Below, one piece after another: positions 1-7,110 of a stretch of DNA of 10,985 nucleotides. Made by a program: the position numbers and the translations under genes. Within the stretch, counting starts at the first letter, position 1; the number at the start of each line of letters is the position of its first letter. The notes under the pieces are model-generated. The model saw only the letters and a program-made list of their open reading frames with translations, was not told the origin of the DNA and did no database searches. This stretch comes from Candidatus Magasanikbacteria bacterium GW2011_GWC2_45_8 (GTDB taxonomy: Bacteria; Patescibacteriota; Patescibacteriia; Magasanikbacterales; UBA10146), in assembly GCA_001001925.1 (NCBI GenBank), contig LCLH01000024.1, positions 1 to 10,985 on the forward strand, written 5' to 3'.

Positions 1-27
1 TACTTGAACCTGAAATTGTAGATATAC

Positions 28-1996
28 TTGTATGTGTTGGTGCTCGCGGGTGCAGGCTCCGGAAAAACTCGGGTTATAACCTATCGCGTCGCATATTTGC
101 TGGAAAAGAGTATCGCACCATCAGCGATACTTCTTTTGACATTTACCAATAAGGCCGCAAAAGAGATGCTCACGCGCGTTGAAAAATTGATGGGTGAAAA
201 AGTTAAAGGTTTGTGGAGCGGTACCTTTCACTCTGTCGCGAGCCGTGTGTTGCGTGTGGAAGCGAATGCGATTGGATTTGAAAAGAATTTTACCATCATG
301 GATCAAGACGACGCGGAAGTTTTGCTCAAACATTGCCTGCAAGAAGAAGGTCTGGATACCAAAAGCAAAAAAACTCCCGCGGCATCCACACTGCTCTCCA
401 TGGTTTCTTACGCGCGCAATACGGAGTTGCCGTTGGATGAAGTTATAGAGCTCAAATACCCTCGTTTTATGGCGTTTACCGACGCGCTCAAAAGCGTTGC
501 CGAGCGCTATAAACGGGAAAAAAGACGCGCAAACGTAATGGATTTTGATGATCTGCTTACGTATTGGCTGGAGCTATTGGAAGACCATGAAGCCATACGG
601 AACAAATGGGCGGAACAGTTTAAGTATATTTTAGTTGATGAGTTTCAGGATACCAACAAACTGCAAGCCAAAATTGTGCGCTTGCTTGCCGAGACCAACA
701 AGAATTTATTTGTGGTGGGAGACGACGCACAGTCCATTTATTCTTTCCGTGCGGCTGATATCCATAATATTTTGAATTTCCCCAAAGAATTTGTGGGGGC
801 GAAGACATTTAAATTGGAAATAAACTACCGTTCCTCGCCGGAGATTTTGCTTTTGGCAAATGGCGTCATCTCGCAAAATAAAAAACAATTTAAAAAAACG
901 CTTAAAGCCCACCACGCATCGAATGTCAAGCCTCATGTGATGGGGCACATGACGCCGGCGCAAGAAGCGCAGTATATTGTGCAAAAAGTGGCACGCTCGG
1001 CAAGTGCCGGCAGGCCGCTCGCTTCTATGGCGGCATTATTCCGTTCCGCATTTGCCGCCCGTGCTTTGGAAATGGAGCTGGTAAAAAATAATATTCCGTA
1101 TGAGTTCCGCGGAGGGATGCGTTTTTTTGACCGCGCGCATATTAAAGATGTGCTGGGTTTTTTGCGGATTATTTCAAACCACAAAGATCGTATGGCGTGG
1201 TTGCGTGTTTTGCCGCTCCAAGCGGATTATGGTTCAAGGAGATTTGGAAGCCGCCTTGCAAAGTATTGCAAATGTTTCACTGCCCGCTCGCGCCCGCACC
1301 GGTTGGGATAATATGATGAGTATTATTCAAGAAATGAAGAAAAGAGGGAGTCATCCAAGCGGATTTATAGAAGGGATTGCCAAATCCGCGTATGCCGATT
1401 ATCTCAAAGACACGTTTGAAAATTATGAAGACCGTTTGGGGGACTTGGAGCAGTTGGCTCAATTTGCGTCTCACGCAAAAAGCACAAAAGATTTTTTGGA
1501 TTCCGCGACACTTGATGATGCGTATGGATCAAAAGACAAGGTAGGCAATACGCGCGACCGCTTGATTCTGTCTACCATTCATCAGGCAAAGGGGTTGGAG
1601 TGGGATACGGTTTTTGTAATTAATTTGGTTAACGGGGCGTTCCCCAATGAACGCGCGCTCTCGGAGGCTGGCGGGGAAGAGGAAGAGCGGCGTTTGTTCT
1701 ATGTTGCGGTAACGCGCGCGCAACGAGAACTTTTTTTGACCTACGCCATGCTGGACGCGCGCGACCCGAGCATTGTGCATCAGGCGTCGCAATTTCTTCA
1801 GGAGCTTCATCCTTCTCTTGTTAAGAAAACAGATGATACGGTGATGGATGGCAACGGACAGTGGAATGATGACGTCCCCACGATTGTAATAGACGAAGAC
1901 GCGCAAGTGCCGTCTGAAGAAGAATCCGTGAGCGTTTCACGCGTCGCAACACCCAAAAAACGCAAAGGTTTTTTACGTGAGATTGATGAGCTGTAA
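28..1996 (+). pseudogene. UvrD/PcrA-type superfamily 1 DNA helicase, broken in two frames
   Basis: ATP-dependent 3'-5' DNA helicase of the UvrD/Rep/PcrA family, which unwinds DNA in repair and replication. The first frame (28 to about 1225) holds Walker A AGAGSGKT at residues 7-14, motif Ia LTFTNKAAKEM, motif Ic GTFHS, Walker B ILVDEFQDTN (201-210), motif III GDDAQSIYSFRAAD and motif IV LEINYRSS. The second frame (about 1229 to 1996) holds motif V STIHQAKGLEW (from 1571) and motif VI EEERRLFYVAVTRAQ (from about 1676). The family's GIG segment after RVLPLQ is missing at the junction, so a small deletion fits better than a single-base slip. The N-terminal Q-motif is also absent: a TAG at 19-21 closes the frame and only scraps of LN and PE remain in two frames upstream. 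The nominal start is TTG at 28. Domain identity is secure. Whether the breaks are biological or assembly errors near a contig edge cannot be decided here. Confidence 0.85.
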
Positions 1997-2002
1997 GGGG
2001 TT

Positions 2003-2494
2003 TTACTTTTTACAATGATCCCAAATAAAGTTGAACCACGTCTTGTAACTTTCAGCCAACTCTTTATTTTTCATCACAAAAATAGTCACTTCTTCTCCTA
2101 CGTTTCCAATACCAATACTTACAAACGTTACGACATAATCCCCAAATATGTCCACAAGACCGGGTGTGGCATATTCTTGAGGTAAGATGCGGTAGTGCCC
2201 CTTGGCATCCTCAAGAGCTTCAGGCAAAAGCTCTTTCACTCGCGGATCAAAAAGAATTTTATGCGGCACATTTTTTTCAAATTTTTTAATATATGTATCT
2301 CTAAATTGCTGATCAATTTGCGGACTGCGTCAAAGACCTTTAGCGCCTAAAAAATATGCTTCATCCGCCACACGTAAAAGATCGCGGCGATAATTTTTGT
2401 ATCCTTCAATACCTTTGTAAATGTATGCCGCTTCCTGAAGCGGTTCGCTTGCAAATGTTTGGCGCAACTCCGGCATTACCCCCATATTTTTGCC
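2003..2494 (-). pseudogene. TrmB-like transcriptional regulator remnant (C-terminal half)
   Basis: Read from 2494 downward, this frame gives about 160 residues interrupted by one TGA at 2332-2330. On both sides it reads like the effector half of TrmB-type helix-turn-helix regulators: a coiled-coil end (MPELRQTF), an IYKGIEGYKNYRRDLL segment, then DQQFRDTYIKKFEK, KILFDPRVKELL, RILPQEY and the final helix ELAESYKTWFNFIWDHC, which is characteristic of the family. No winged-helix DNA-binding domain is found upstream, and a second TGA closes the frame at 2497-2495. The piece after the internal TGA could start at GTG 2269 and would be 88 residues. The stop falls at GL*RSPQ, where a sense codon is expected. 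It converges on the helicase gene with 6 bases between stops. I read it as a decayed gene; the family assignment is from recalled family resemblance. Confidence 0.6.
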
Positions 2495-2759
2495 TCATCA
2501 ACAGATCAGGTATTTGAACGACAACAGAGATTGCCTCAATCTCTGGATCGTCTTTGCAGTTGACAAGGATGATGAGGTAAATGGCAAGAGAGCAAACTCG
2601 AAAATTTTTGGTGACGAGTTTGTATGTCTTGACATCACATAAAAAGAGGCAAAAGATAATCAAAATTGTCTCCAACAATTCTTGTACACTTTCAACCACC
2701 CGGACAAACCTCCGGTTTTTTTGTGCATTTTTTGCGTTTAGATAAGAGGTTTTAATGTA
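2495..2759. other. Stretch without a confident gene
   Basis: No start, domain or family could be assigned on either strand. Both strands have sizeable open frames. On the plus strand 2439-2640 is open, ending in FGDEFVCLDIT, but it has no ATG and no recognisable family. On the minus strand an open frame runs from 2777 through this stretch, but it continues out of frame into the TrmB remnant. A perfect 9-bp hairpin (2525-2545) and a terminator-like hairpin (2700-2722) lie inside. It may be the remains of the missing 5' half of the regulator locus, or an unrecognised small RNA or gene. Confidence 0.4.
2700..2722 (+). terminator. Rho-independent terminator-like hairpin
   Basis: CCGGA (2700-2704), a 6-base loop, TCCGG (2711-2715), then seven T (2716-2722). 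The stem is short but GC-rich and the T-run is on the plus strand. It stands just upstream of the relB promoter and could insulate the toxin-antitoxin operon from plus-strand read-through. No plus-strand gene ending here was recognised. Confidence 0.5.
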
Positions 2760-2788
2760 TTGACAAAGTAATGACATTGTAGTATACT
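2760..2788 (+). promoter_or_regulatory. Sigma-70-type promoter of the relB-yafQ operon
   Basis: TTGACA (2760-2765), a 17-base spacer, then TATACT (2783-2788): a full-consensus -35 and a 5/6 -10 at ideal spacing. The relB ATG follows 30 bases after the -10 box, giving a leader of roughly 24 bases with no Shine-Dalgarno motif. Confidence 0.8.
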
Positions 2789-2818
2789 TTAATTATTCAA
2801 TAACCTTAACATATTTGT

Positions 2819-3103
2819 ATGAACACCACACTGCAAATACGCATTGATAACAAAACAAAGAAGTCAGCCGCCAAAATTTTGGAATCGCTGGGTTTGGATT
2901 TAAGTTCAGGCATAAAAATTTTTCTTAATCAGGTTTTGCAACACAAAGGAATACCGTTTCTTGTTTTGACGGAAAACGGTTTTACACAGGAACAAGAAAA
3001 GAAAATTTTAGCTGAATCTAAAAAAACTATGGCTTTGTACCGCGCTGGAAAAATAAAAGCATATGATAGTGTAGAAGAAATGGAGAAAGCAATTCTGGGA
3101 TGA
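2819..3103 (+). CDS. relB: RelB/DinJ-family antitoxin
   Basis: Antitoxin of a type II module. It is expected to bind and neutralise the YafQ-like toxin and, through its N-terminal ribbon-helix-helix, to repress its own promoter. The 94-residue protein has the family's N-terminal beta strand TTLQIRID, the helix pair KKSAAKILESLGLDLSSGIKIFLNQVL, then KGIPF, the usual end of the RelB/DinJ domain, and a charged helical tail that would wrap the toxin. Start ATG 2819 lies in a TTTGTATG context without a ribosome binding site. The stop TGA (3101-3103) is 4 bases before the toxin ATG, so translation is probably coupled. Length is normal for the family and the reading frame is intact. Confidence 0.85.
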   Translation: MNTTLQIRIDNKTKKSAAKILESLGLDLSSGIKIFLNQVLQHKGIPFLVLTENGFTQEQEKKILAESKKTMALYRAGKIKAYDSVEEMEKAILG

Positions 3104-3107
3104 GTTT

Positions 3108-3394
3108 ATGAAATATAAACTCCTTTATTCAAAAAAATTTAATAAACAATATGCGCGACTGTAAGGTGGTCTGGTAATGAAAGAACGATTAAGGAAGTAA
3201 GAAAGACGATTGTGTTCTTAGCTAATGGAGAAGGTTTGTCCGAAAAATATCGTAATCACAGATTAATTGGCGATATGCAGGATTGTTTTGAGTGCCATGC
3301 TTTACCGGATTGGTTGTTGATTTATAGAAAACATGAAGATATTTTGGTTTTAGAATTGATTGGAACGGGTTCACATTCGGAATTGTTTGAGTGA
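3108..3394 (+). pseudogene. yafQ: YafQ/RelE-family mRNA-interferase toxin, frameshifted
   Basis: Toxin partner of the preceding antitoxin; YafQ enzymes cleave mRNA on the ribosome. The frame from ATG 3108 reads MKYKLLYSKKFNKQYARL and then meets TAA at 3162-3164. One base missing at about 3159-3161 would join it to the next frame (VRWSGNERTIKEVRK), which runs to TGA 3392-3394; the restored protein would be 95 residues, the normal length. The downstream part keeps the YafQ active-site pattern: H in ECHALPDW, D and W of the same motif, and H and F of GSHSELF. As written, no active toxin is made: an internal GTG at 3212 would give only a 60-residue C-terminal piece. It is either a genuine null mutation that leaves the antitoxin behind, or a base-call error; the break is not in a homopolymer. 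Confidence 0.8.
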
Positions 3395-3447
3395 ATTGTG
3401 GAGAATGCTGTGCGGAATCTTGCCAAGCCTCACATTTTTTGTTATCC

Positions 3448-3453
3448 TATACT
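3448..3453 (+). promoter_or_regulatory. -10 box for ndk
   Basis: TATACT preceded by TCC, as in the str promoter. The ndk ATG follows 24 bases later. No convincing -35 hexamer lies at 16-18 bases; a TTGCCA at 3420-3425 is 22 bases away. Confidence 0.5.
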
Positions 3454-3477
3454 CACTTGAATTATTAACTTTTGTAT

Positions 3478-4059
3478 ATGAACCACCCACGACAAGAACG
3501 TTCATTTGTAATGGTAAAGCCGGACGGCGTCATCCGCGGTCTTGCCGGAGAGATTATTCAGCGCATAGAACAGCGCGGACTCAAAATTGTGGCACTTCAG
3601 ATGTTTCAGCCTACTCATGAGCAGATTGATGACCATTATCCAAAAGCGGAAACATGGATTGGGCGTCTTGGGGAAAAGACCCTTTCCACGTATGAAAAAT
3701 ACGGCTATGACGCCATGAAAGAATTGGGCACCACGGACAAAATGGAAATAGGGAAAATGGTGCGCAAGTGGTTGGTTGATTATATGACCTCGGCTCCGCT
3801 CGTAAAAATGGTGGTTGAGGGTCCACACGCGGTGGATATGATACGCAAACTCGCGGGTAACACCATGCCGGTATTGGCGGACATGGGCACTATCCGCGGG
3901 GATTATTCCACAGACAGTGCGGCCATTGCAAACAAAGAAAAACGCGCGGTCATGAACATTGTGCACGCTTCGGAAACGCCGGAAGAAGCACAGCATGAAA
4001 TCAGCCATTGGTTTGCACCGGATCAAATTTTTTCTTACGAACGCAAAGACGTGGTGTAG
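3478..4059 (+). CDS. ndk: Nucleoside diphosphate kinase with internal insertion
   Basis: Transfers the gamma-phosphate of ATP to NDPs through a phosphohistidine, balancing NTP and dNTP pools in the cytosol. From ATG 3478 the protein has 193 residues, against about 140 for typical bacterial Ndk. Seen in it: ERSFVMVKPDGV (KPDG 14-17), RGLKIVALQMFQPT, then an inserted segment at about 58-103 (WIGRLGEKTLSTYEKYGYDAM onward), then the core again with MVVEGPHAVDMIRKLAGNT, IRGDYS and the active-site NIVHASE with catalytic His163. All key residues are present, so it should be active. The insert lies between the early helices and the core strand; similar long Ndk proteins occur in CPR and some archaea (recalled, not checked). 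ATG was preferred to the in-frame TTG at 3472 because it sits in the same TTGTA context as other starts here. Transcribed alone, with its own -10 box and terminator. Confidence 0.93.
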   Translation: MNHPRQERSFVMVKPDGVIRGLAGEIIQRIEQRGLKIVALQMFQPTHEQIDDHYPKAETWIGRLGEKTLSTYEKYGYDAMKELGTTDKMEIGKMVRKWLVDYMTSAPLVKMVVEGPHAVDMIRKLAGNTMPVLADMGTIRGDYSTDSAAIANKEKRAVMNIVHASETPEEAQHEISHWFAPDQIFSYERKDVV

Positions 4060-4074
4060 ATTTAAAAAATGAGA

Positions 4075-4106
4075 AATCGTCCCAATGTGCGTTGGGGCGA
4101 TTTTTG
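4075..4106 (+). terminator. Rho-independent terminator of ndk
   Basis: AATCGTCCCAA (4075-4085) pairs with TTGGGGCGATT (4092-4102), 11 pairs with one G-T wobble around a 6-base loop, and runs into a T-tract. It lies 15 bases after the ndk stop. Confidence 0.85.
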
Positions 4107-4146
4107 TCATAAAATGTCTGTCACCAAATGCCATTTTAACTGCAAT

Positions 4147-4171
4147 AAAAAAAACACCGGTTGGGGTGTTT
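4147..4171 (-). terminator. Rho-independent terminator of the minus-strand 440-residue gene
   Basis: On the minus strand AACACC (4170-4165) and GGTGTT (4158-4153) form a 6-bp stem with a 6-base loop, followed by a run of T from eight A on the plus strand (4147-4154). It lies 23 bases beyond the stop of the gene ending at 4194. Confidence 0.75.
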
Positions 4172-4193
4172 GGTTGGCAGGAAAAATTGCAAA

Positions 4194-5516
4194 TTAAAGT
4201 CGCATGAGACCTCTTACTGATAAGGGGTCATCAATCCCCTGGGGATGTGCATGGAGGAGGTTACCGACACGCTCAATTTCTGCACGCGCTCTGACGGCAT
4301 CATGCGGATAAAAATCTTCCGCAACCAGTGCCAGCTGGCGTGTGATCATCCGTACCTTCAGCTCAAGTGTGAGTGGTGTGTAGAGCGAACAGGGAAAGAT
4401 CATTTCCCAAAGGCAGGGCGATCCATCTGAATTTTGGCGGAAGAGCCGTCGCACTTCATAGACCAGATGGTTGAACATGGTGAGTCCCGCCACCCCGTTG
4501 AAGTACCGCTTCATAGAAGCGCACTCAAGCTCGGAGATTATTCCCCCCACATTGATGGTGCCGCTCCAGTAGACCCCATCGTAGGTGAACGCATTGGGGT
4601 TTGGAGTACCGTCCACCCGACGACCACCCGCAACCTTTGGTTTTCCTTCATGGAGCACGGTATGAGTGAGCATCGCCGACGCGCGATGGTAATCATCTCC
4701 CGTGAGAAAGATGATCATCTCCGCGAGGTGGTCGGATATTTTGCGGGAGGCATTGACCTTTCTCCAGATGGAATCGGGCGACTTTACGCGGCTGTGGAAG
4801 AATACCTCAACAGGGGTTCCTTTCACATCAATATGCCTGCTGGAAAGCGGCATGGTGACGGTCGTTTTGCCTAGTGAGTCTGCAATTTCACGGAATACAA
4901 ATCCGTGCGGATTGTAACGAACGTGTATGTCGCGGATTCGCGACATACTGCATGACGCAAAGACACCATCTTCAAACGCCGCAGTGATTCTCTGCATGCG
5001 CTCGCGTCCGCGTTGAAGGATGTCTCGTTCCGCGAGCCATCGCACGGCGCAAAACCATGTGCGCAATGCGATCCATGAACGGATCTCTTCAAGTCCTGAT
5101 AGGCGAGATGCCGAGCCATTCCCACGGATATCGTTTGGGAAAAAGATACTCACTACGAGATCGGCAGGGTCGTCAACGTTTGTGATGATACCTTCCGACG
5201 TGAAGAGCTGTCGCAGGTTCCGTGGCAGATAATGCCGCACAAAGTCGGCGAAGTATCCATGGATCTCAACAATAGCCGAAGGCAACTCCGCATAGTAGGA
5301 CGCGGCATCGTGGTTTGGCCAGTACTCTTCCAAAAGCTCTATCATGATTGGCGCCCTCGGCGCGTCCTCATTACTCTTGAGGTAGAGTGCGGTTGAATAC
5401 AGGCGTGTAAACACTTTACGGACATCCGCGGGCAACACGGAGAGTGTCGTATGCGGCTCATGCGCAATGCGCAAGCCGATGGTTGGGTCTCGCAGGAAAC
5501 TGTAAGTCTTTTGCAT
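4194..5516 (-). CDS. Hypothetical protein, possible divergent RelA/SpoT-fold nucleotidyltransferase
   Basis: 440 residues, intact, not a family I can name with certainty. Residues 234-290 look like the start of a RelA/SpoT (p)ppGpp-synthetase fold: a strand (TPVEVFF) then RVKSPDSIWRK at 243-253, matching the R-x-K-S-x-x-S-I-x-x-K motif, then ISDHLAEMIIF at 260-270, where family enzymes have D-L-x-A/G-x-R-I. Residues 324-352 (GGIISELECASMKR, then FNHLVYE) resemble the strand carrying E-x-Q-x-R-T and the following helix. Asp262 and Glu329 would be kept, but the Arg of the first motif is Met and the Gln and Arg of the second are Glu and Ala, so activity or substrate may differ. Residues 1-180 are largely helical with no family seen; there is no signal peptide or membrane segment. 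It lies downstream of guaB1 on the same strand but has its own promoter, a structured leader and a terminator. ORF reality is secure; the RelA/SpoT link is tentative. Confidence 0.55.
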   Translation of the reverse strand: MQKTYSFLRDPTIGLRIAHEPHTTLSVLPADVRKVFTRLYSTALYLKSNEDAPRAPIMIELLEEYWPNHDAASYYAELPSAIVEIHGYFADFVRHYLPRNLRQLFTSEGIITNVDDPADLVVSIFFPNDIRGNGSASRLSGLEEIRSWIALRTWFCAVRWLAERDILQRGRERMQRITAAFEDGVFASCSMSRIRDIHVRYNPHGFVFREIADSLGKTTVTMPLSSRHIDVKGTPVEVFFHSRVKSPDSIWRKVNASRKISDHLAEMIIFLTGDDYHRASAMLTHTVLHEGKPKVAGGRRVDGTPNPNAFTYDGVYWSGTINVGGIISELECASMKRYFNGVAGLTMFNHLVYEVRRLFRQNSDGSPCLWEMIFPCSLYTPLTLELKVRMITRQLALVAEDFYPHDAVRARAEIERVGNLLHAHPQGIDDPLSVRGLMRL

Positions 5517-5577
5517 GACTCACCCTTTTTTGGGTCAGAGTATGAGTTGTACGAGGCGCATACTCGCGCTTCGCGAG
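5514..5577 (-). promoter_or_regulatory. Leader with three overlapping hairpins before the 440-residue gene
   Basis: Reading the minus strand 5' to 3': H1 is CTCGCG-AAG-CGCGAG (5577-5563). H2 is GAGTATG (5565-5559) with CATACTC (5544-5538), and shares GAG with the 3' arm of H1. H3 is ACTC-TG-ACCC, six A, GGGT-GAGT, ending at the start codon; it shares ACTC with the 3' arm of H2 and holds the only Shine-Dalgarno-like bases (AAGGGTGA). Because neighbouring hairpins share arms, they exclude one another, which is the layout of a translational switch. Function is inferred. Confidence 0.45.
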
Positions 5578-5595
5578 AAAGAACAGGTAGGCATA

Positions 5596-5624
5596 TTTAT
5601 AGCAGATTTTAAAGAAAAAATCAA
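5596..5624 (-). promoter_or_regulatory. Sigma-70-type promoter of the 440-residue gene
   Basis: On the minus strand TTGATT (5624-5619), a 17-base spacer and TATAAA (5601-5596). The start codon lies about 80 bases downstream, leaving a leader of roughly 70 bases. Confidence 0.65.
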
Positions 5625-5668
5625 GAGTTTGACCCCTTGACCATTCCTTAGATGATTTTTTTTTGACC

Positions 5669-7108
5669 TTACCAGCTTTCTTTTAATGCCTTGCCTTCAT
5701 TATAACCTGCTTGCGTTTGTACGCCCACAAGCGCTTTATGGTGGAATTCTTCCAAACTGGAGGCGCCGGCATAAGCGCATGCACTGCGCACTCCGGCGGT
5801 TATTTTATCAATAATATCCTCGGCGCTTTCTTCTCCTTTTTTCAGATACATGCGCGAGGAGCTGATGCCTTCTTCAAAATATTTTTTACGCGCTTGCTCA
5901 AACACCTCGGTGGCGTTGGTGCGGTCTATAACCGCGCGGCGTGATGCCATGCCGAAGTTTTCTTTGAAAGGACGACCTTGTTCGTCGTATTGAATGTCCC
6001 CAACGCTTTCGTACGTTCCCGCCCACCATGAGCCAAACATAGCGTGGCTTGCGCCGGCCGCAAGAGCGAGTGCAACATCGCGCGGGTGGCGCACACCGCC
6101 GTCCGCCCATATACTGCCACCAAGCTCTCGTGCCACGCGTGAGCATTGCAGTACCGCAGAAAATTGCGGCCTGCCCACGCCGGTCATCATGCGCGTAGTG
6201 CACATGGCGCCAGGCCCTACGCCAACTTTTACAATTGACGCTCCTGCTTGCAAAAAATCTCGTGTTGCTTCCGGCGTAACCGCATTGCCTGCCACGAGCG
6301 GACGCGTGGGACCCATCAAACCGCGCGCAACGCGGATTGCGTCCAGCATTCTTTTTTGGTGTCCATGTGCAGTATCAAGCACAATGATATCAACGCCGAT
6401 GGTCAAAAGAAATCCAATGGTTTCTTCCAGTTTTCTATTGATCCCCACAGCCGTTGCGGTGAGCAATTCGCCTTGCGCATTTTGCGCCGGTTTATAAATA
6501 GTGGAGCGCACCGCGCCTTTTTTTGTCATGACGCCGGCTAGCGTTCCGTCCGGATACACAACCGGTGCCAGTGGAATACGGTTTCTGTCCAACAGCGTGT
6601 ACACTTCTTGTGGCGTGGCGGAGGAGGGGACGGTGATAATATCCGGACGCATAACGCGCTTGAGCATTGTATAGCGATCTTGATAACGCGCTTCTTTTTC
6701 CGTAAAAATACCAACAGGCTTTTGTTCTTTGTTCACCACAATCACAGCGCCATGCGCGCGTTTGTTGATAAGATTCAAACCGTTTTGAACAACGTCGTCT
6801 TCATTCAGCACAACTGCCGTCTCATACACGGCATGGCATTGTTTTACATAGCGCACGCTCCGCTCCACACGTTCCCAATTCATATCCTGCGGGAACACCA
6901 CAATCCCGCCGCGTCGCGTCATGGTTTCCGCCATACGCCTGCCTGCCACGGCGTTCATGTTTGAAACCACCAAAGGAATCGTCCCAAGTTTGTTGTTTGG
7001 TGTTATATCCACTCCCATGCGTGAGGGGAGTTCGGAATACTGGGGCATCAAAAATACGTCTTCGTAGGTCAATTCTTGCCGTTCATTTTCAGGGTAGAGA
7101 AAGCGCAT
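5669..7108 (-). CDS. guaB1: GuaB1-type GMP reductase / IMP dehydrogenase-family protein with CBS domains
   Basis: 479 residues, start ATG 7108, stop TAA 5671-5669. An IMPDH/GMPR TIM barrel interrupted by a tandem CBS pair at about residues 90-205. The active-site loop is GPGAMCTTRMMTGVGRPQ with catalytic Cys303, not the GPGSICTTR of IMP dehydrogenases. The C-terminal part has DGGVRHPRDVALALAAGAS, GSWWAGTYES, FEEGISSSRMYL, AYAGASSLEEFHHKA and VGVQTQAGYNEG, which match what I recall of actinobacterial GuaB1. Mycobacterial GuaB1 has been shown to be a CBS-containing GMP reductase (GMP + NADPH to IMP + NH3), a purine-salvage step. The IMPDH flap with its Arg-Tyr pair is not visible. Automatic annotation would probably say IMP dehydrogenase. 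The CBS pair would be expected to bind purine nucleotides as allosteric effectors. No Shine-Dalgarno; transcribed from a weak promoter just upstream. Confidence 0.9.
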   Translation of the reverse strand: MRFLYPENERQELTYEDVFLMPQYSELPSRMGVDITPNNKLGTIPLVVSNMNAVAGRRMAETMTRRGGIVVFPQDMNWERVERSVRYVKQCHAVYETAVVLNEDDVVQNGLNLINKRAHGAVIVVNKEQKPVGIFTEKEARYQDRYTMLKRVMRPDIITVPSSATPQEVYTLLDRNRIPLAPVVYPDGTLAGVMTKKGAVRSTIYKPAQNAQGELLTATAVGINRKLEETIGFLLTIGVDIIVLDTAHGHQKRMLDAIRVARGLMGPTRPLVAGNAVTPEATRDFLQAGASIVKVGVGPGAMCTTRMMTGVGRPQFSAVLQCSRVARELGGSIWADGGVRHPRDVALALAAGASHAMFGSWWAGTYESVGDIQYDEQGRPFKENFGMASRRAVIDRTNATEVFEQARKKYFEEGISSSRMYLKKGEESAEDIIDKITAGVRSACAYAGASSLEEFHHKALVGVQTQAGYNEGKALKESW

Positions 7109-7110
7109 AA

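Noticed and set aside
1200..1311. Programmed ribosomal frameshift in the helicase gene
   Set aside because: No slippery heptamer is visible and a conserved segment is missing at the junction, so deletion or misassembly fits better.
2330..2332. In-frame TGA as evidence for UGA recoding (Gly or Trp)
   Set aside because: TGA ends relB, the yafQ remnant and the nucleotidyltransferase gene, and long housekeeping genes here (guaB1, rpsL, rpsG, fusA) have no internal TGA.
2406..2777. 123-residue minus-strand open frame as a gene
   Set aside because: Its 3' end reads out of frame through the TrmB remnant and no family is recognisable. Kept only as part of an unexplained stretch.
3502..4134. 210-residue open frame antisense to ndk
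   Set aside because: It lies opposite a well-conserved kinase and its composition (many His, Phe, Arg) is that of an antisense shadow.
5994..6497. 167-residue open frame antisense to guaB1
   Set aside because: The opposite strand encodes a strongly conserved enzyme and the frame has no recognisable domain.
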